A DNA stretch of 64,000 nucleotides from Galbibacter orientalis DSM 19592 (GCF_000260115.1 NZ_JH651380.1:62001-126000); one strand, 5' to 3'; shown: positions 8,136 through 17,269, counted from the first letter of the stretch. Program-made: numbers and translations. Notes: generated by a model not told the origin, from the letters alone.

Positions 8136-11100
8136 ATGACAGAAGAATTAAGACTAGATTATGATGCTTTTTTAAGGTCTTTTAAAAGAAATACTGATGT
8201 TCCTCATTCAATATTGTTAGGAGCTGGTGCTTCAATAAGTTCAGGAATTCAATCTGCATATGACTGTATTTGGGAATGGAAAAAAGACATTTATCTCTCT
8301 AAGAACATAAACGCATCTGATTATTATAAAAATTACAAAGAGGATTCTGTTAGAAAAAGCATACAAAAATGGCTGGATAGTCAAGGAGAATATCCTGAAT
8401 TAGACTCTAATGAAGAATATTCCTTTTTTGCAGAAAAGGCATATCCAATTAGTGATGATAGAAGAAAGTACTTTTTAAGTCTAATAGAAAATAAAGAGCC
8501 GTATATTGGATATAAACTATTATGCTTACTTGCAGAGCATAATATCATCAAATCTGTATGGACTACTAATTTTGACGGACTTATTGTTCGTTCAGCTCAT
8601 CAGAACAAACTGACACCAATAGAAATAAATCTAGATAATGTAGACAGAATCTATCGGAATCAAAGCAACAAAGAACTTCTTGCAATCGCCCTTCACGGTG
8701 ATTATAAATTCAGTTCATTAAAAAATACAGTAGAAGAGTTAGATTCTCAAAATGAAGTGTTTATTGAAAATCTATCTAATTATCATCTAGATAAAAATTT
8801 GATAATTACTGGTTATAGTGGAAGAGATAAATCTTTAATGGACGCATTATTAAAAGCTTTTACTCGAAAAGGGGCTGGAAGATTGTATTGGTGTGGTTAT
8901 GGAAGTGAAATATCGGACGAAGTATCTAAGTTACTTAGGACTGTTCGAGATTCTGGAAGAGAAGCTCATTATGTAACAACAGATGGATTTGATAAGACTA
9001 TAATTCATTTAGCTAAATCAGCATTTGAGGATAATGATTCTCTTTCACAAGAAATTCAAAATGCACTTGAAAGCTCAGAAAATGAAGAGTATTTAAAAAC
9101 AGAGTTTCATTTAAATTTTTCAAATACAGGAAAATATATTAAAAGTAATTTACATCCTGTTGTTTTTCCAAAAGAGGTATTTCAATTTGAAATTGACTAT
9201 AAGGATGAAAAACCGTGGAGTTTTTTAAAAACCATTTGCCAAACAAATAATATTTGTGCGGTTCCCTTTAAAAGAAAAGTATTTGCCATAGGAACACTAA
9301 CCGATATCTCAAAGGCATTTAATGGTCTTTTGAAAAGTGATATTAAAAGAGAATCTATAAGTAAGTTTGATGTAGAAAATGTATCAGCTTTCAAGTCTTT
9401 AATGCTGCAAGCAATTTTGAAACATTTTGCCAATGACAAAAGAATTTCCACCAATAATAAAAATAAAATATGGTTGAATTCAAATGAAAGTGAATATAAA
9501 AGCATCAAAATTCATAAAGCGTTGTTTCTTTCATTTTACTTTGATAAAAACAAAAGCTTTGGCTACTTAACTTTTACACCAACAATAAACTTAACCTCTG
9601 ACCAAGAAATTTCAAAAACAGACAAACTAACTATTAGTAAATACAACTTAGAGAAATTATATAACAATAAGTATGACGAAATATTAGAAAACTGGAATAA
9701 GCTTTTATTTAATAAACCTAGAATAAAATTTGAATATCCTCTTCAATCTGGTAGTGGTCTTGAATTTCAAATATCTTCAAGTACAGCGTTTGGAGAAATA
9801 AATGTTCTAGACCCTAAATTTAGAGGTTACTCACCAAAAGAATACGATAATAGACAAACTCAATTTAAAGGTGTTCAATTTTTAGAACCACAACTTGTTT
9901 TCCGTAACATTTCATCAGATATGGAATTCAAAGATTACCATCCAATGAGAGGTTTAGTAAATAATCGTCCTTATGATGTTAATCTAAATGGAGTAATCTT
10001 ATCTAATGAAATAAACTTATCTGTTATTTGTGGAGGAAAATATTCAAATAAGTTTTATGCCTTTCTTTCCCAACTACAAACAAAACACTCAACTGACAAT
10101 ATAAACCCTGATTACTTAATAGATTACCCAGGCTTTTCATCAATTTATAATATTCCCTTAAACATTCCATACTTTGAGAATGATGGAAGTTGGTTGGATA
10201 TTGATTTTAGAGGTGAAAATGAACTTGAAGCACACGAAAATGCAATTAAACTCGCTAGACTTATAACTTCAAAAATTGAACAAATAGCGAATACCCAAAG
10301 TCAAAGTACAATCGTTATTTTTATTCCAAACGAATGGCAAAATTTTGAAAGTTTTGTAAACAAAGAAGAAAGTTTTGACTTACACGATTATGTAAAAGCA
10401 TTTGCTGCTTCAAAAGGAGTTGCGACACAATTAATTAGAGAGAAAACATTAGAAGACAATTTAACTTGTCAGATTAATTGGTGGTTATCATTATCATTTT
10501 ATGTGAAATCTTTAAGAACACCTTGGATTTTAAATAATCAGGAAAAAAACACAGCATATGCTGGAATTGGGTATAGTATTTCAAAAATAAAAGATAAATC
10601 AGAAATTGTTATTGGTTGTAGTCACATTTATGATTCAAACGGTCAGGGTTTAAAATATAAGTTATCTAAAATCGACAACTATTTCCTTGATAAGCAAAAC
10701 AATCCTTTTTTATCATTTAAAGATGCTTTTCAATTTGGCGTTTCAATTAGAGAGCTGTTTTACGAATCATTAGATAAACTTCCTGAAAGGGTAGTTATAC
10801 ACAAAAGAACAAAATTTACACAAGATGAAATAGACGGAATTAAAGCTAGTTTACATAAAGCTGGAATCAAAAAAATAGACCTTATTGAAATAAGTTTTGA
10901 ACCTGACGCACGTTTTGTGGCAATGAGCGTATATAATAAAGAATTACAAGTAGATAAGTTCCCCATTTCAAGAGGAACCAGTATTGTAACGAATAAATAC
11001 ACTGCCCTATTATGGACTCACGGAATTGTGCCTTCTGTTCGACAACCGAATTATAAATTCTACTTAGGCGGTAGAAGTATCCCAGCACCAGTAAAAATAA

Positions 11101-11294
11101 CTAAGCATTACGGAGAATCTAATATTGATTTAATTTCAACAGAAATTTTAAGCTTAACTAAAATGAATTGGAACTCATTAGATTTATACTCAAAGCTTCC
11201 TTCAACTATCGACTCATCAAATAAGATTGCGAGAATTGGAAAATTACTTTCAAGATTTGAAGGCAGAACATATGATTACAGATTATTTATATAA
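8136..11294 (+). CDS. Single-chain SIR2-APAZ-short Argonaute (fused SPARSA-type defence protein)
   Basis: This 1052-residue protein combines an NADase effector with an Argonaute. The N-terminal SIR2 domain has GAGAS (29-33), TTNFD (143-147) and the catalytic-type His187 in HGD. A middle APAZ-like region is followed by MID (about 640-790) and PIWI (about 800-1052) domains. The PIWI segment AGIGYS (809-814) lacks the first catalytic Asp, so target cleavage is not expected. The chain ends in a hydrophobic residue (YRLFI), as Argonautes do. Known short pAgo/SIR2 systems sense invading nucleic acid with a guide and then deplete NAD+ to abort infection. Here both halves are one polypeptide. It stands alone, flanked by a GGGAAACCGTAA box and a long palindrome. 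Confidence 0.85.
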   Translation: MTEELRLDYDAFLRSFKRNTDVPHSILLGAGASISSGIQSAYDCIWEWKKDIYLSKNINASDYYKNYKEDSVRKSIQKWLDSQGEYPELDSNEEYSFFAEKAYPISDDRRKYFLSLIENKEPYIGYKLLCLLAEHNIIKSVWTTNFDGLIVRSAHQNKLTPIEINLDNVDRIYRNQSNKELLAIALHGDYKFSSLKNTVEELDSQNEVFIENLSNYHLDKNLIITGYSGRDKSLMDALLKAFTRKGAGRLYWCGYGSEISDEVSKLLRTVRDSGREAHYVTTDGFDKTIIHLAKSAFEDNDSLSQEIQNALESSENEEYLKTEFHLNFSNTGKYIKSNLHPVVFPKEVFQFEIDYKDEKPWSFLKTICQTNNICAVPFKRKVFAIGTLTDISKAFNGLLKSDIKRESISKFDVENVSAFKSLMLQAILKHFANDKRISTNNKNKIWLNSNESEYKSIKIHKALFLSFYFDKNKSFGYLTFTPTINLTSDQEISKTDKLTISKYNLEKLYNNKYDEILENWNKLLFNKPRIKFEYPLQSGSGLEFQISSSTAFGEINVLDPKFRGYSPKEYDNRQTQFKGVQFLEPQLVFRNISSDMEFKDYHPMRGLVNNRPYDVNLNGVILSNEINLSVICGGKYSNKFYAFLSQLQTKHSTDNINPDYLIDYPGFSSIYNIPLNIPYFENDGSWLDIDFRGENELEAHENAIKLARLITSKIEQIANTQSQSTIVIFIPNEWQNFESFVNKEESFDLHDYVKAFAASKGVATQLIREKTLEDNLTCQINWWLSLSFYVKSLRTPWILNNQEKNTAYAGIGYSISKIKDKSEIVIGCSHIYDSNGQGLKYKLSKIDNYFLDKQNNPFLSFKDAFQFGVSIRELFYESLDKLPERVVIHKRTKFTQDEIDGIKASLHKAGIKKIDLIEISFEPDARFVAMSVYNKELQVDKFPISRGTSIVTNKYTALLWTHGIVPSVRQPNYKFYLGGRSIPAPVKITKHYGESNIDLISTEILSLTKMNWNSLDLYSKLPSTIDSSNKIARIGKLLSRFEGRTYDYRLFI

Positions 11295-11320
11295 AAATAA
11301 AAAAGCCAGCAAGTAACAAT

Positions 11321-11429
11321 GTATATAAAAATTAGGCGAAATAGTAGTAAAATTAAAGGGTTTAGCTCGTATCAAACTTTGTGCTTAACCGAAAGTTTAG
11401 TACATCGAAATCGCCTACTTTTCATATAC
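11321..11429. repeat. Long imperfect palindrome downstream of SIR2-Argonaute
   Basis: GTATATAAAAATTAGGCGA (11321-11339) pairs with TCGCCTACTTTTCATATAC (11411-11429) at 17 of 19 positions. A nested AAACTTT (11374-11380) / AAAGTTT (11392-11398) pair forms a second stem. The single-stranded form would be a long two-stage hairpin, as in integron attC sites. The GTTRRRY core of attC was not recognised. Confidence 0.6.
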
Positions 11430-11460
11430 TAATCTATGGCAAAAATTAAAACAAAGAAAA

Positions 11461-12264
11461 TTGGAAGAATTATATTTTAAAATACCTCTTTATAAAAAAA
11501 TAACAATTAGTGATGAGGATGTAGAAGGAGCAAAAGTTATCACTGATATTTTTGACTATAATGGTTTAATCGATGGATACAATCCAGAAATTAATGAGAA
11601 TACCAGTTATCAAGTAAATTTCTTTTCAGATTTTCGTAATTCATATAGCATTGATATGTATTGCGGTATTCATAAATGTCGACTTAAATGTGTTAGAACT
11701 GGTTTTATAATCACTTACTTTTTTCTTCTTGAGGAAATTGAGGATGAGAAAAATGAAAAAGTATTTTATACTCTTCAAAAAATAGGACAATTTCCAACAA
11801 TTGCTGATCTTGAAATAGGAAGATATAAAAGATTTTCTAAAGTTATATCAAAAGAAAATCTTCGTGAATTTAATAAATCAATAGGTTTAGCGGCAAATGG
11901 CGTAGGAGTCGGTTCTTTCGTTTATTTAAGAAGAATATTTGAAAATTTATTAGAATTACATCATCAAAATGCTAAAAAAATAGATAATTGGGATGATAAC
12001 AGTTATAAAAATGGACGAATTACCGATAAAATTGAATTATTAAAAAGTGAACTTCCTGAAGCTGTTGTAAAATATAAAAATGTTTATTCAATTATAAGTA
12101 AAGGAATCCACGAGTTGGATGAACAGGAATGTTTAAAATATTTTCCGATTGTAAAAGATGCAATTGTTGCAATATTAGAACAAGACTATTTAAAAAGAAA
12201 AAATAAAGATAAACAAGAAGAATTAGAGAAGAGTATTCAAAAAGCTACTGGTGAGTTAAAATAA
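11461..12264 (+). CDS. Uncharacterised protein with HEPN/DUF4145-like C-terminus
   Basis: This 267-residue protein has no family I can name with certainty. The only start in this frame upstream of conserved-looking sequence is TTG at 11461; the nearby ATG at 11436 opens another frame that stops after 14 codons, so a small frameshift upstream is possible. The N-terminal half is beta-rich and has several Cys residues (YCGIHKCRLKC). The C-terminal half is helical, with SFVYLRRIFENLLE and ISKGIHELDEQECL, resembling HEPN/DUF4145-type domains of abortive-infection proteins. It lies between the Argonaute palindrome and a DUF2971 gene, so a defence role is inferred from position only. Confidence 0.6.
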   Translation: MEELYFKIPLYKKITISDEDVEGAKVITDIFDYNGLIDGYNPEINENTSYQVNFFSDFRNSYSIDMYCGIHKCRLKCVRTGFIITYFFLLEEIEDEKNEKVFYTLQKIGQFPTIADLEIGRYKRFSKVISKENLREFNKSIGLAANGVGVGSFVYLRRIFENLLELHHQNAKKIDNWDDNSYKNGRITDKIELLKSELPEAVVKYKNVYSIISKGIHELDEQECLKYFPIVKDAIVAILEQDYLKRKNKDKQEELEKSIQKATGELK

Positions 12265-12429
12265 CTTCTGTCATCAATGTATCCTATGAAAAGTAATAAT
12301 CCATTTCTTTAAAATAATTTTTCTTACATTAATTAGATAAATTTAAAGTCTTGATAACCGGAAATTAGAAAGGATAAAAACGTATTTTTAAGTAGATATA
12401 AAGGGTAACCTTTAATTTTTAAATCAAGA

Positions 12430-13158
12430 ATGGAAAACAATTTTTTAAATTTCTCAAGGGCTGATATTGACAAACCTATTTTTAGAATAATTCCAATTGA
12501 AAGATTATTCAAACTATTTGAGAAGAAAATCAATATTTTAGTCAGTCCAGAACTTTGGGAAGATCCTTTCGAAAATTTTATAATGAATTCAAAGGTGAAA
12601 TTTCAATCGGGAATTTCAATGGGACTTGGCTTTAGAAAAAATCTTTACGGGCAGTGTTGGACACAAACAAGGGAAAATGATGCGTTATGGAGAATATATT
12701 CACCAGAAAAAAAGGGTGTTAGATTAACTACTACTTCAAGAAAACTACTTTACTCTCTTAAAGAGTATGGGAATCCAGAAAAATATAAAAATTGCTTTAT
12801 TGGTAAAGTCCAGTATTATAACACAAAAGAGTTATTAAATCTTTTAAAATTACAAGGTGCGAATTTTATATTTGATGATTCAGGAGTTGGTCACGCTCAA
12901 ACGCTATTATTTAAAAGGATTGCTTTTAAACACGAAAATGAAGTAAGATTAATATATAATTCGTATAACCAGTTTAACCATACAAAAATTGGATTCGAAA
13001 TTGATCCTTACGAGTTAATTGATGATATTGTATTCGATCCTAGAATCGAATATAAATTGTTCAAGTCATATAAAGATAAATTAGTAAAAATCGGATTTAA
13101 AAAAAGAATAGTCAGATCTAATTTATATAGAATTCCAGAACTCGAAATCAAACTATAA
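12430..13158 (+). CDS. DUF2971 domain protein
   Basis: This 242-residue protein carries the DUF2971 hallmarks: an N-terminal LVSPELWEDPFENF segment, the central CWTQTRENDALWRIYSPEKKGV block, and a C-terminal FKHENEVRLIY segment. The biochemical function of the family is unknown, but it recurs in defence islands. It follows the preceding gene by 165 bases on the same strand and is followed by the repeated block at 13209, so it may be the last gene of its cassette. The start at 12430 is the first ATG in frame and leaves the domain complete. Confidence 0.8.
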   Translation: MENNFLNFSRADIDKPIFRIIPIERLFKLFEKKINILVSPELWEDPFENFIMNSKVKFQSGISMGLGFRKNLYGQCWTQTRENDALWRIYSPEKKGVRLTTTSRKLLYSLKEYGNPEKYKNCFIGKVQYYNTKELLNLLKLQGANFIFDDSGVGHAQTLLFKRIAFKHENEVRLIYNSYNQFNHTKIGFEIDPYELIDDIVFDPRIEYKLFKSYKDKLVKIGFKKRIVRSNLYRIPELEIKL

Positions 13159-13208
13159 AAAAATACAAGCAATAAGAGCGATAACTATTGCACAAGCCTG
13201 TAATTCTT

Positions 13209-13386
13209 ATGAAATCACAATTATTTAAACCGCCACTGAGTGGTTTTTCTATTTTCTAGTGGTGTGTTTGTTCATTAGGTAAAAGAGCTTTCTCAAAGTA
13301 TTTTAAGGGAAACCGTAACAGAAATTGAAAATTTTGGCTAATTTTAGGGTATATATAAAAGCGATTCGTATGTAAACCTGATATAC
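13209..13386. repeat. Recurrent intergenic block, copy 2 (terminator + GGGAAACCGTAA)
   Basis: This block is closely similar to the one at 17275-17455. It runs from ATTCTTATGAAATC through TTATTTAAACCGC, TCTATTTTCTAGTGGTGTGT, TTCATTAGGTAAAAGAGCTT, CAAAGTATTTTAAGGGAAAC and CCGTAA (core 13307-13318) to TTTTGGCTAATTTTAG and a GCGattCGTAT tail. It precedes the ABC-3C-like operon by only 27 bases, so it forms most of that operon's 5' region. Confidence 0.8.
13227..13250 (+). terminator. Terminator-like hairpin in block copy 2
   Basis: AAACC (13227-13231) can pair with GGTTT, followed by a run of T (TTTTTCT). It sits at the same place as the stronger hairpin in copy 4. It would end transcription of the DUF2971 gene. 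Confidence 0.45.
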
Positions 13387-13413
13387 CCTATTGCTAAGAA
13401 ATCTATAGAGTAA

Positions 13414-14343
13414 ATGATAAAAACTGAATACGGAACTTTTGATGGTAATAAATGGGAAAGTGTTTCTCAGTTATGCTTTAAAAACAATTTTAGAGAAGAA
13501 GCGTATCAAGAAATTAAAGCAACGCCTGGAGATTTTGGGATAGAAGGCTTTACTAGAACTGGGAAGGCTTTTCAATGTTATTGTCCAAATGAACACTACT
13601 CAAGTAAAGAACTTTATGATAACCATAGAAATAAAATCACAAAAGATTTAAAGAAATTAAGAACTTATGAAAAGCAACTCAAAAAAATCCTAGGATCTAC
13701 AAAAATTAATAAATGGTATTTTGTTACTCCCAATTACGCTAAAAATGAAATTGTTCAACATTGCACTCAGAAAAAAGAAGAAGTAAAAAGTTGGAATTTA
13801 TCAATAATTGATAACGATAATTTTGAGGTTATTTTTGAGAATATAGATTTTCTTCATCCTTATTTAAAAACAGCTATTGAAAATTCAAACATTAAAATTG
13901 ATATTGTTCCTGAAAATCAAATAGTATCGAATGACAAACTAAAATGGAAGGATTCTGAAATTTCTTTAATTGAAAATTCTCAAAGCAAAAATGCTCATCG
14001 TTTAAATGAAACTTCAGAAAATTTTGACACTAAGCTAGATAAACTAGTTGACTTAAATGTAGAACATTTTTTAGAAGGAAATAATATTTTAACCAAATGG
14101 GAAGAAGATTATCCAATTGGCTATGAAAATTTTTTAAAAATAACGAGTGTAATAGAATCTGAAATTGAAGAAAGATGTATTACAAATACAAAAGAACCTA
14201 GTGAATTGTACGAAGATTTTAGAGCTTTATTAAAAAAAGAGTTACAAAATTCGTTTAAAAATTTAGCACCTCAAATGATTTTAAAATTAACGAACTGGGC
14301 ATTAGCAGACTGGGTTTTTAGATGTCCTATAAACTTCGAATAA
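13414..14343 (+). CDS. ABC-3C-type effector with degenerate PD-(D/E)XK nuclease fold
   Basis: In this 309-residue protein the N-terminal ~150 residues look like a restriction-endonuclease-like domain: W14-E15, then P38-G-D40-FGIEGF, then FQCY (53-56). The usual catalytic QxK lysine is replaced by Tyr (Q54-C-Y56), a pattern that suggests altered or lost catalysis. The C-terminal half is helical and unassigned. The stop abuts the next ATG without a gap (14343/14344), and a Rad50-like ATPase follows, matching the effector-middle component-ATPase layout described for ABC-three-component conflict systems. The assignment is by motifs and order, not by direct family recognition. Confidence 0.65.
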   Translation: MIKTEYGTFDGNKWESVSQLCFKNNFREEAYQEIKATPGDFGIEGFTRTGKAFQCYCPNEHYSSKELYDNHRNKITKDLKKLRTYEKQLKKILGSTKINKWYFVTPNYAKNEIVQHCTQKKEEVKSWNLSIIDNDNFEVIFENIDFLHPYLKTAIENSNIKIDIVPENQIVSNDKLKWKDSEISLIENSQSKNAHRLNETSENFDTKLDKLVDLNVEHFLEGNNILTKWEEDYPIGYENFLKITSVIESEIEERCITNTKEPSELYEDFRALLKKELQNSFKNLAPQMILKLTNWALADWVFRCPINFE

Positions 14344-14817
14344 ATGCAAATATTTGCTGAAAAAATAACATTTTCGAAAAAGCCTATTTCGATTCCTCCT
14401 GAATATAGACCATCATATTCAATAGCACTGATTGTTCTAATTTTAAAAATATGTTGTCAAGGATCGAAATCAAGTTTACTAAAACTTCACTTGATTAATT
14501 GGGCTCTTAAAAGCAATGAAAATAAAGATTCTATAAAAAAATTCATCCGCAGTAATTATAATGAAAGTTCAAAAACTTGGGGTATAGAGCCAAGCTTAAA
14601 CAGAGCTTTAAACTTTTCTGTTCACGAGGGAATCTGCAAAATTGAAAACGGTAAATATTTATTAGAAGAAAAAGGAGACATCTTTTATTCTAAAATATTA
14701 GCAGATTCTAATTTTTTAAATGAAGAAATTGAATTTTTGAAATTTCTAGGTAAAAGAAAAATTACAGATAACCGTATCGAATCAATTTATAAAAAATGGA
14801 AAATACAAAATGCTTAA
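14344..14817 (+). CDS. ABC-3C-type middle component (winged-helix-like)
   Basis: This 157-residue protein starts on the base after the preceding stop and overlaps the next gene by 8 bases, so the three genes are translated as one unit. It has an alpha-helical N-terminus (LIVLILKICCQGSKSSLLKL) and a C-terminal NGKYLLEEKGDIFY segment typical of a winged-helix wing. Middle components in ABC-3C systems are thought to bridge ATPase and effector. No catalytic motif is visible. The family call depends mostly on gene order. Confidence 0.6.
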   Translation: MQIFAEKITFSKKPISIPPEYRPSYSIALIVLILKICCQGSKSSLLKLHLINWALKSNENKDSIKKFIRSNYNESSKTWGIEPSLNRALNFSVHEGICKIENGKYLLEEKGDIFYSKILADSNFLNEEIEFLKFLGKRKITDNRIESIYKKWKIQNA

Positions 14818-16846
14818 AATAAATAATATAAAAATTGAAGTAAATACTAATAACGGTCTTTATGGTACTTTTCACACTTTTAATTCTGGTTTAAACATTA
14901 TCAGAGGAAATAATACTAGTGGGAAAAGTAGTTTGTTTCAAGCAATTGTATACGCGTTAGGTTTTGAAGAATTAATTGGAGGGAGGTTTGAGAAAACAAT
15001 GCAATCTGTTTTAAAGGACCAAGTTGAGTATCCAAAAAACTCTTTTCATAGTGTACTTCAATCTTTTATTTTATTAGAAATTGAAAATACAAAAGGCGAA
15101 ATTATTACACTTCGTAGATTTGTTCAAAATCCAAATCGTAAATCTCAGTTGATAGACGTTTATTCTGGCAGTATTCTAATTTATAATGAGCTAGAAAGCC
15201 GTCCAATGTACGTCCACGATAAAGGAGGAGCTTCTGATGAAAACTATGGTTTCCATATGTATTTAGAAGAGTTCTTAAATTGGGAACTACCAAAAGTATT
15301 AACAAACAAAGGAGAACTTCGAAAAATATATATTCAACAGATAGCTTCTAGTTTTATAATTGAACAAAAATCTGGCTGGTCAGATTTTTTTGCAACAATG
15401 CCGATTTATGGTTTAAACAATAAAGAAGCTCGTGTTATCGAATTCATACTTGATATGGATGTTTATGATAATAAAATGAAAAAGCAAGAACTGGGAATTA
15501 GCAAAAGAATTCTTGAAAATGACTGGGTTAACCTTTATAAAAGATTTGAAAGATTTACAGAGAAAGGAGGAGGGAAATTGACAGGCTTAACTCAAACACC
15601 TATGATTATAAATAATCTAGAAGAAATAAATATTCTAATATCAAAAGATGAAAATGATTTTTCTATATCTAATTATCTAGACTTAATGATTAAAGAGTTT
15701 GACGAATTAGATGAAGTTGTGGCTTTAAGTGTAAAAGAAAAAATAAGCGACAATGAAATTCAAATTACTGAAAAAGAAGAGAGATTAAATCAAATAAACT
15801 TTGATGTCGAAATGATTTCAAGTGAGCTAACTTTTGACAAACAGAAATTAAGTAATTTTAGTTATCAACTTGAAAGCCTCAATGAAGATTTAAGAAAAAA
15901 TAAAGGAGCTTTAAAAGTTCAAAAAATGGGTGCAGAAATTGATTTAAAAGTAGCGGAAAATGTTTGTCCCACTTGTAATCAAGAAATAAATGATTCTCTT
16001 CTACCTCTATCAGTCAAACAAGTTCCTATGCGTTTAGATGATAATATCAACTTTTTATCTGCTCAGATTAAAATGCTTGAAGTAAATATTGAAAGTCTAG
16101 AATTAAAGATTACAGAAAAAGACAAAAATTTACGAAGATTACGAGAAATACAGAACAATTTGAGAAGTGATATAAGAGAACTTAAGAGAGAATTGATTTC
16201 AGATGAAAGACTTCCATCAATAATTGACATAGAAAAACGCCTAAATCTTGAAAAAAGAATTCAATTTTATTCTAAATACCTAGAGGATTTTTCAGAATTA
16301 AAAGAGGAACTATATATACTTTCTGAAAATTGGAAAAAAATATTAGAAAAACAAGAAAAACTGAAAAATGATATTTTTTCTGCAAATGATTTGGATAAAA
16401 TTGAAAATTTGACACGTAATTTTAAATTATTGTTAAGTAAGTTTAATTATAGTAGTAAAACAATAAATGATTTAGCTATATCCAAAGAAAACTATTTACC
16501 ATTAGCTAAAAAACCAAATGATAACTTATTTTATAATATTAGATTTGATTCTTCGGCTAGTGATTTCGTGAGAAGTATTTGGGCATATACTTGTAGTTTA
16601 TACAAAACTTCGGAAGAAAAAAACGGAAATCATCCAAAATTACTAATGTTTGATGAGCCAAAACAACAGGATATGTCAATAAATGATTTTACAAGTTTTT
16701 TAAATGAACTATCAACTTATAAAACTGCTCAAACGTTATTATTTGCTTCTTTTGAAAATTCTGATGAAACTTTCAATAAAGCAACGGAAGGAATTGATTT
16801 TCACTTAAATTATATTGATGATAAATTAATTAAACCAATTGAATAA
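14810..16846 (+). CDS. Rad50/SMC-like ATPase of ABC-3C-type system
   Basis: This 678-residue ATPase has Walker A GNNTSGKS (33-40), two long coiled-coil stretches around a CPTC zinc-hook-like motif (386-389), and Walker B KLLMFDEPK with D615-E616. This is Rad50/SMC architecture with short arms. In ABC-three-component systems such an ATPase is the sensor that switches on the effector. It is the last gene of a tight operon (8-base overlap with the middle component), and a divergent copy of the recurrent block follows it. The A/T-rich codon use is like the rest of the island. Confidence 0.85.
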   Translation: MLKINNIKIEVNTNNGLYGTFHTFNSGLNIIRGNNTSGKSSLFQAIVYALGFEELIGGRFEKTMQSVLKDQVEYPKNSFHSVLQSFILLEIENTKGEIITLRRFVQNPNRKSQLIDVYSGSILIYNELESRPMYVHDKGGASDENYGFHMYLEEFLNWELPKVLTNKGELRKIYIQQIASSFIIEQKSGWSDFFATMPIYGLNNKEARVIEFILDMDVYDNKMKKQELGISKRILENDWVNLYKRFERFTEKGGGKLTGLTQTPMIINNLEEINILISKDENDFSISNYLDLMIKEFDELDEVVALSVKEKISDNEIQITEKEERLNQINFDVEMISSELTFDKQKLSNFSYQLESLNEDLRKNKGALKVQKMGAEIDLKVAENVCPTCNQEINDSLLPLSVKQVPMRLDDNINFLSAQIKMLEVNIESLELKITEKDKNLRRLREIQNNLRSDIRELKRELISDERLPSIIDIEKRLNLEKRIQFYSKYLEDFSELKEELYILSENWKKILEKQEKLKNDIFSANDLDKIENLTRNFKLLLSKFNYSSKTINDLAISKENYLPLAKKPNDNLFYNIRFDSSASDFVRSIWAYTCSLYKTSEEKNGNHPKLLMFDEPKQQDMSINDFTSFLNELSTYKTAQTLLFASFENSDETFNKATEGIDFHLNYIDDKLIKPIE

Positions 16847-16910
16847 AGCATTTAACTATAAGATTTCTTCAAAGCAAACTAAAGAAGAGAAATTATATAA
16901 AATAATAAGC

Positions 16911-17005
16911 CGTTTCTAGTGTTTTTTTCTTTTAAACTGACCTATTTAGCGAAAAAAAGCTTTTCACAAGTATTTTCGGGAAAACCGTTGAGATTGAGGA
17001 TTTTT
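16911..17005. repeat. Recurrent intergenic block, copy 3 (divergent)
   Basis: A decayed copy retains CGTTTCTAGTG, then AGCTTTTCACAAGTATTTTC, then GGGAAAACCGT (16978-16988). It ends the ABC-3C-like operon and leads into the 43-codon gene at 17097. Confidence 0.55.
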
Positions 17006-17096
17006 AATTATTTTAGAGTAGAGATCTACGGAAAAAGTTGCTAAGACTTAGTAGTAAGTACTTTTAAAACATTAAGTAACATAAATAATTAATAAT

Positions 17097-17228
17097 ATGA
17101 ATATTGAAGCAATTAAACCGGGGCCAAAGCCAAAAAAGCAAGATGGGACTCTTGATAAAAGAAGAAGAGACAACAAAAGTACACCGGGCAATAAACCATC
17201 TTTAAAACCAAGTAAACCGAAAAAGTAA
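17097..17228 (+). CDS. 43-residue Lys/Arg/Pro-rich small protein
   Basis: ATG at 17097 opens 43 codons ending TAA at 17228. The product is extremely basic and disordered-looking: IKPGPKPKKQDGT, then a KRRR patch, then a PG.KP...KPSKPKK tail. There is no hydrophobic segment. It is the only possible gene between two copies of the recurrent block, so it occupies a cassette of its own. Such composition fits nucleic-acid binding or a small toxin, but I recognise no family. It could also be a chance ORF, though its coherent repeats of PKP/KPS argue against that. Confidence 0.5.
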   Translation: MNIEAIKPGPKPKKQDGTLDKRRRDNKSTPGNKPSLKPSKPKK

Positions 17229-17269
17229 TAAGCGCAAAAAATTAGAGAACAATGGTAATTTTTGCACAA

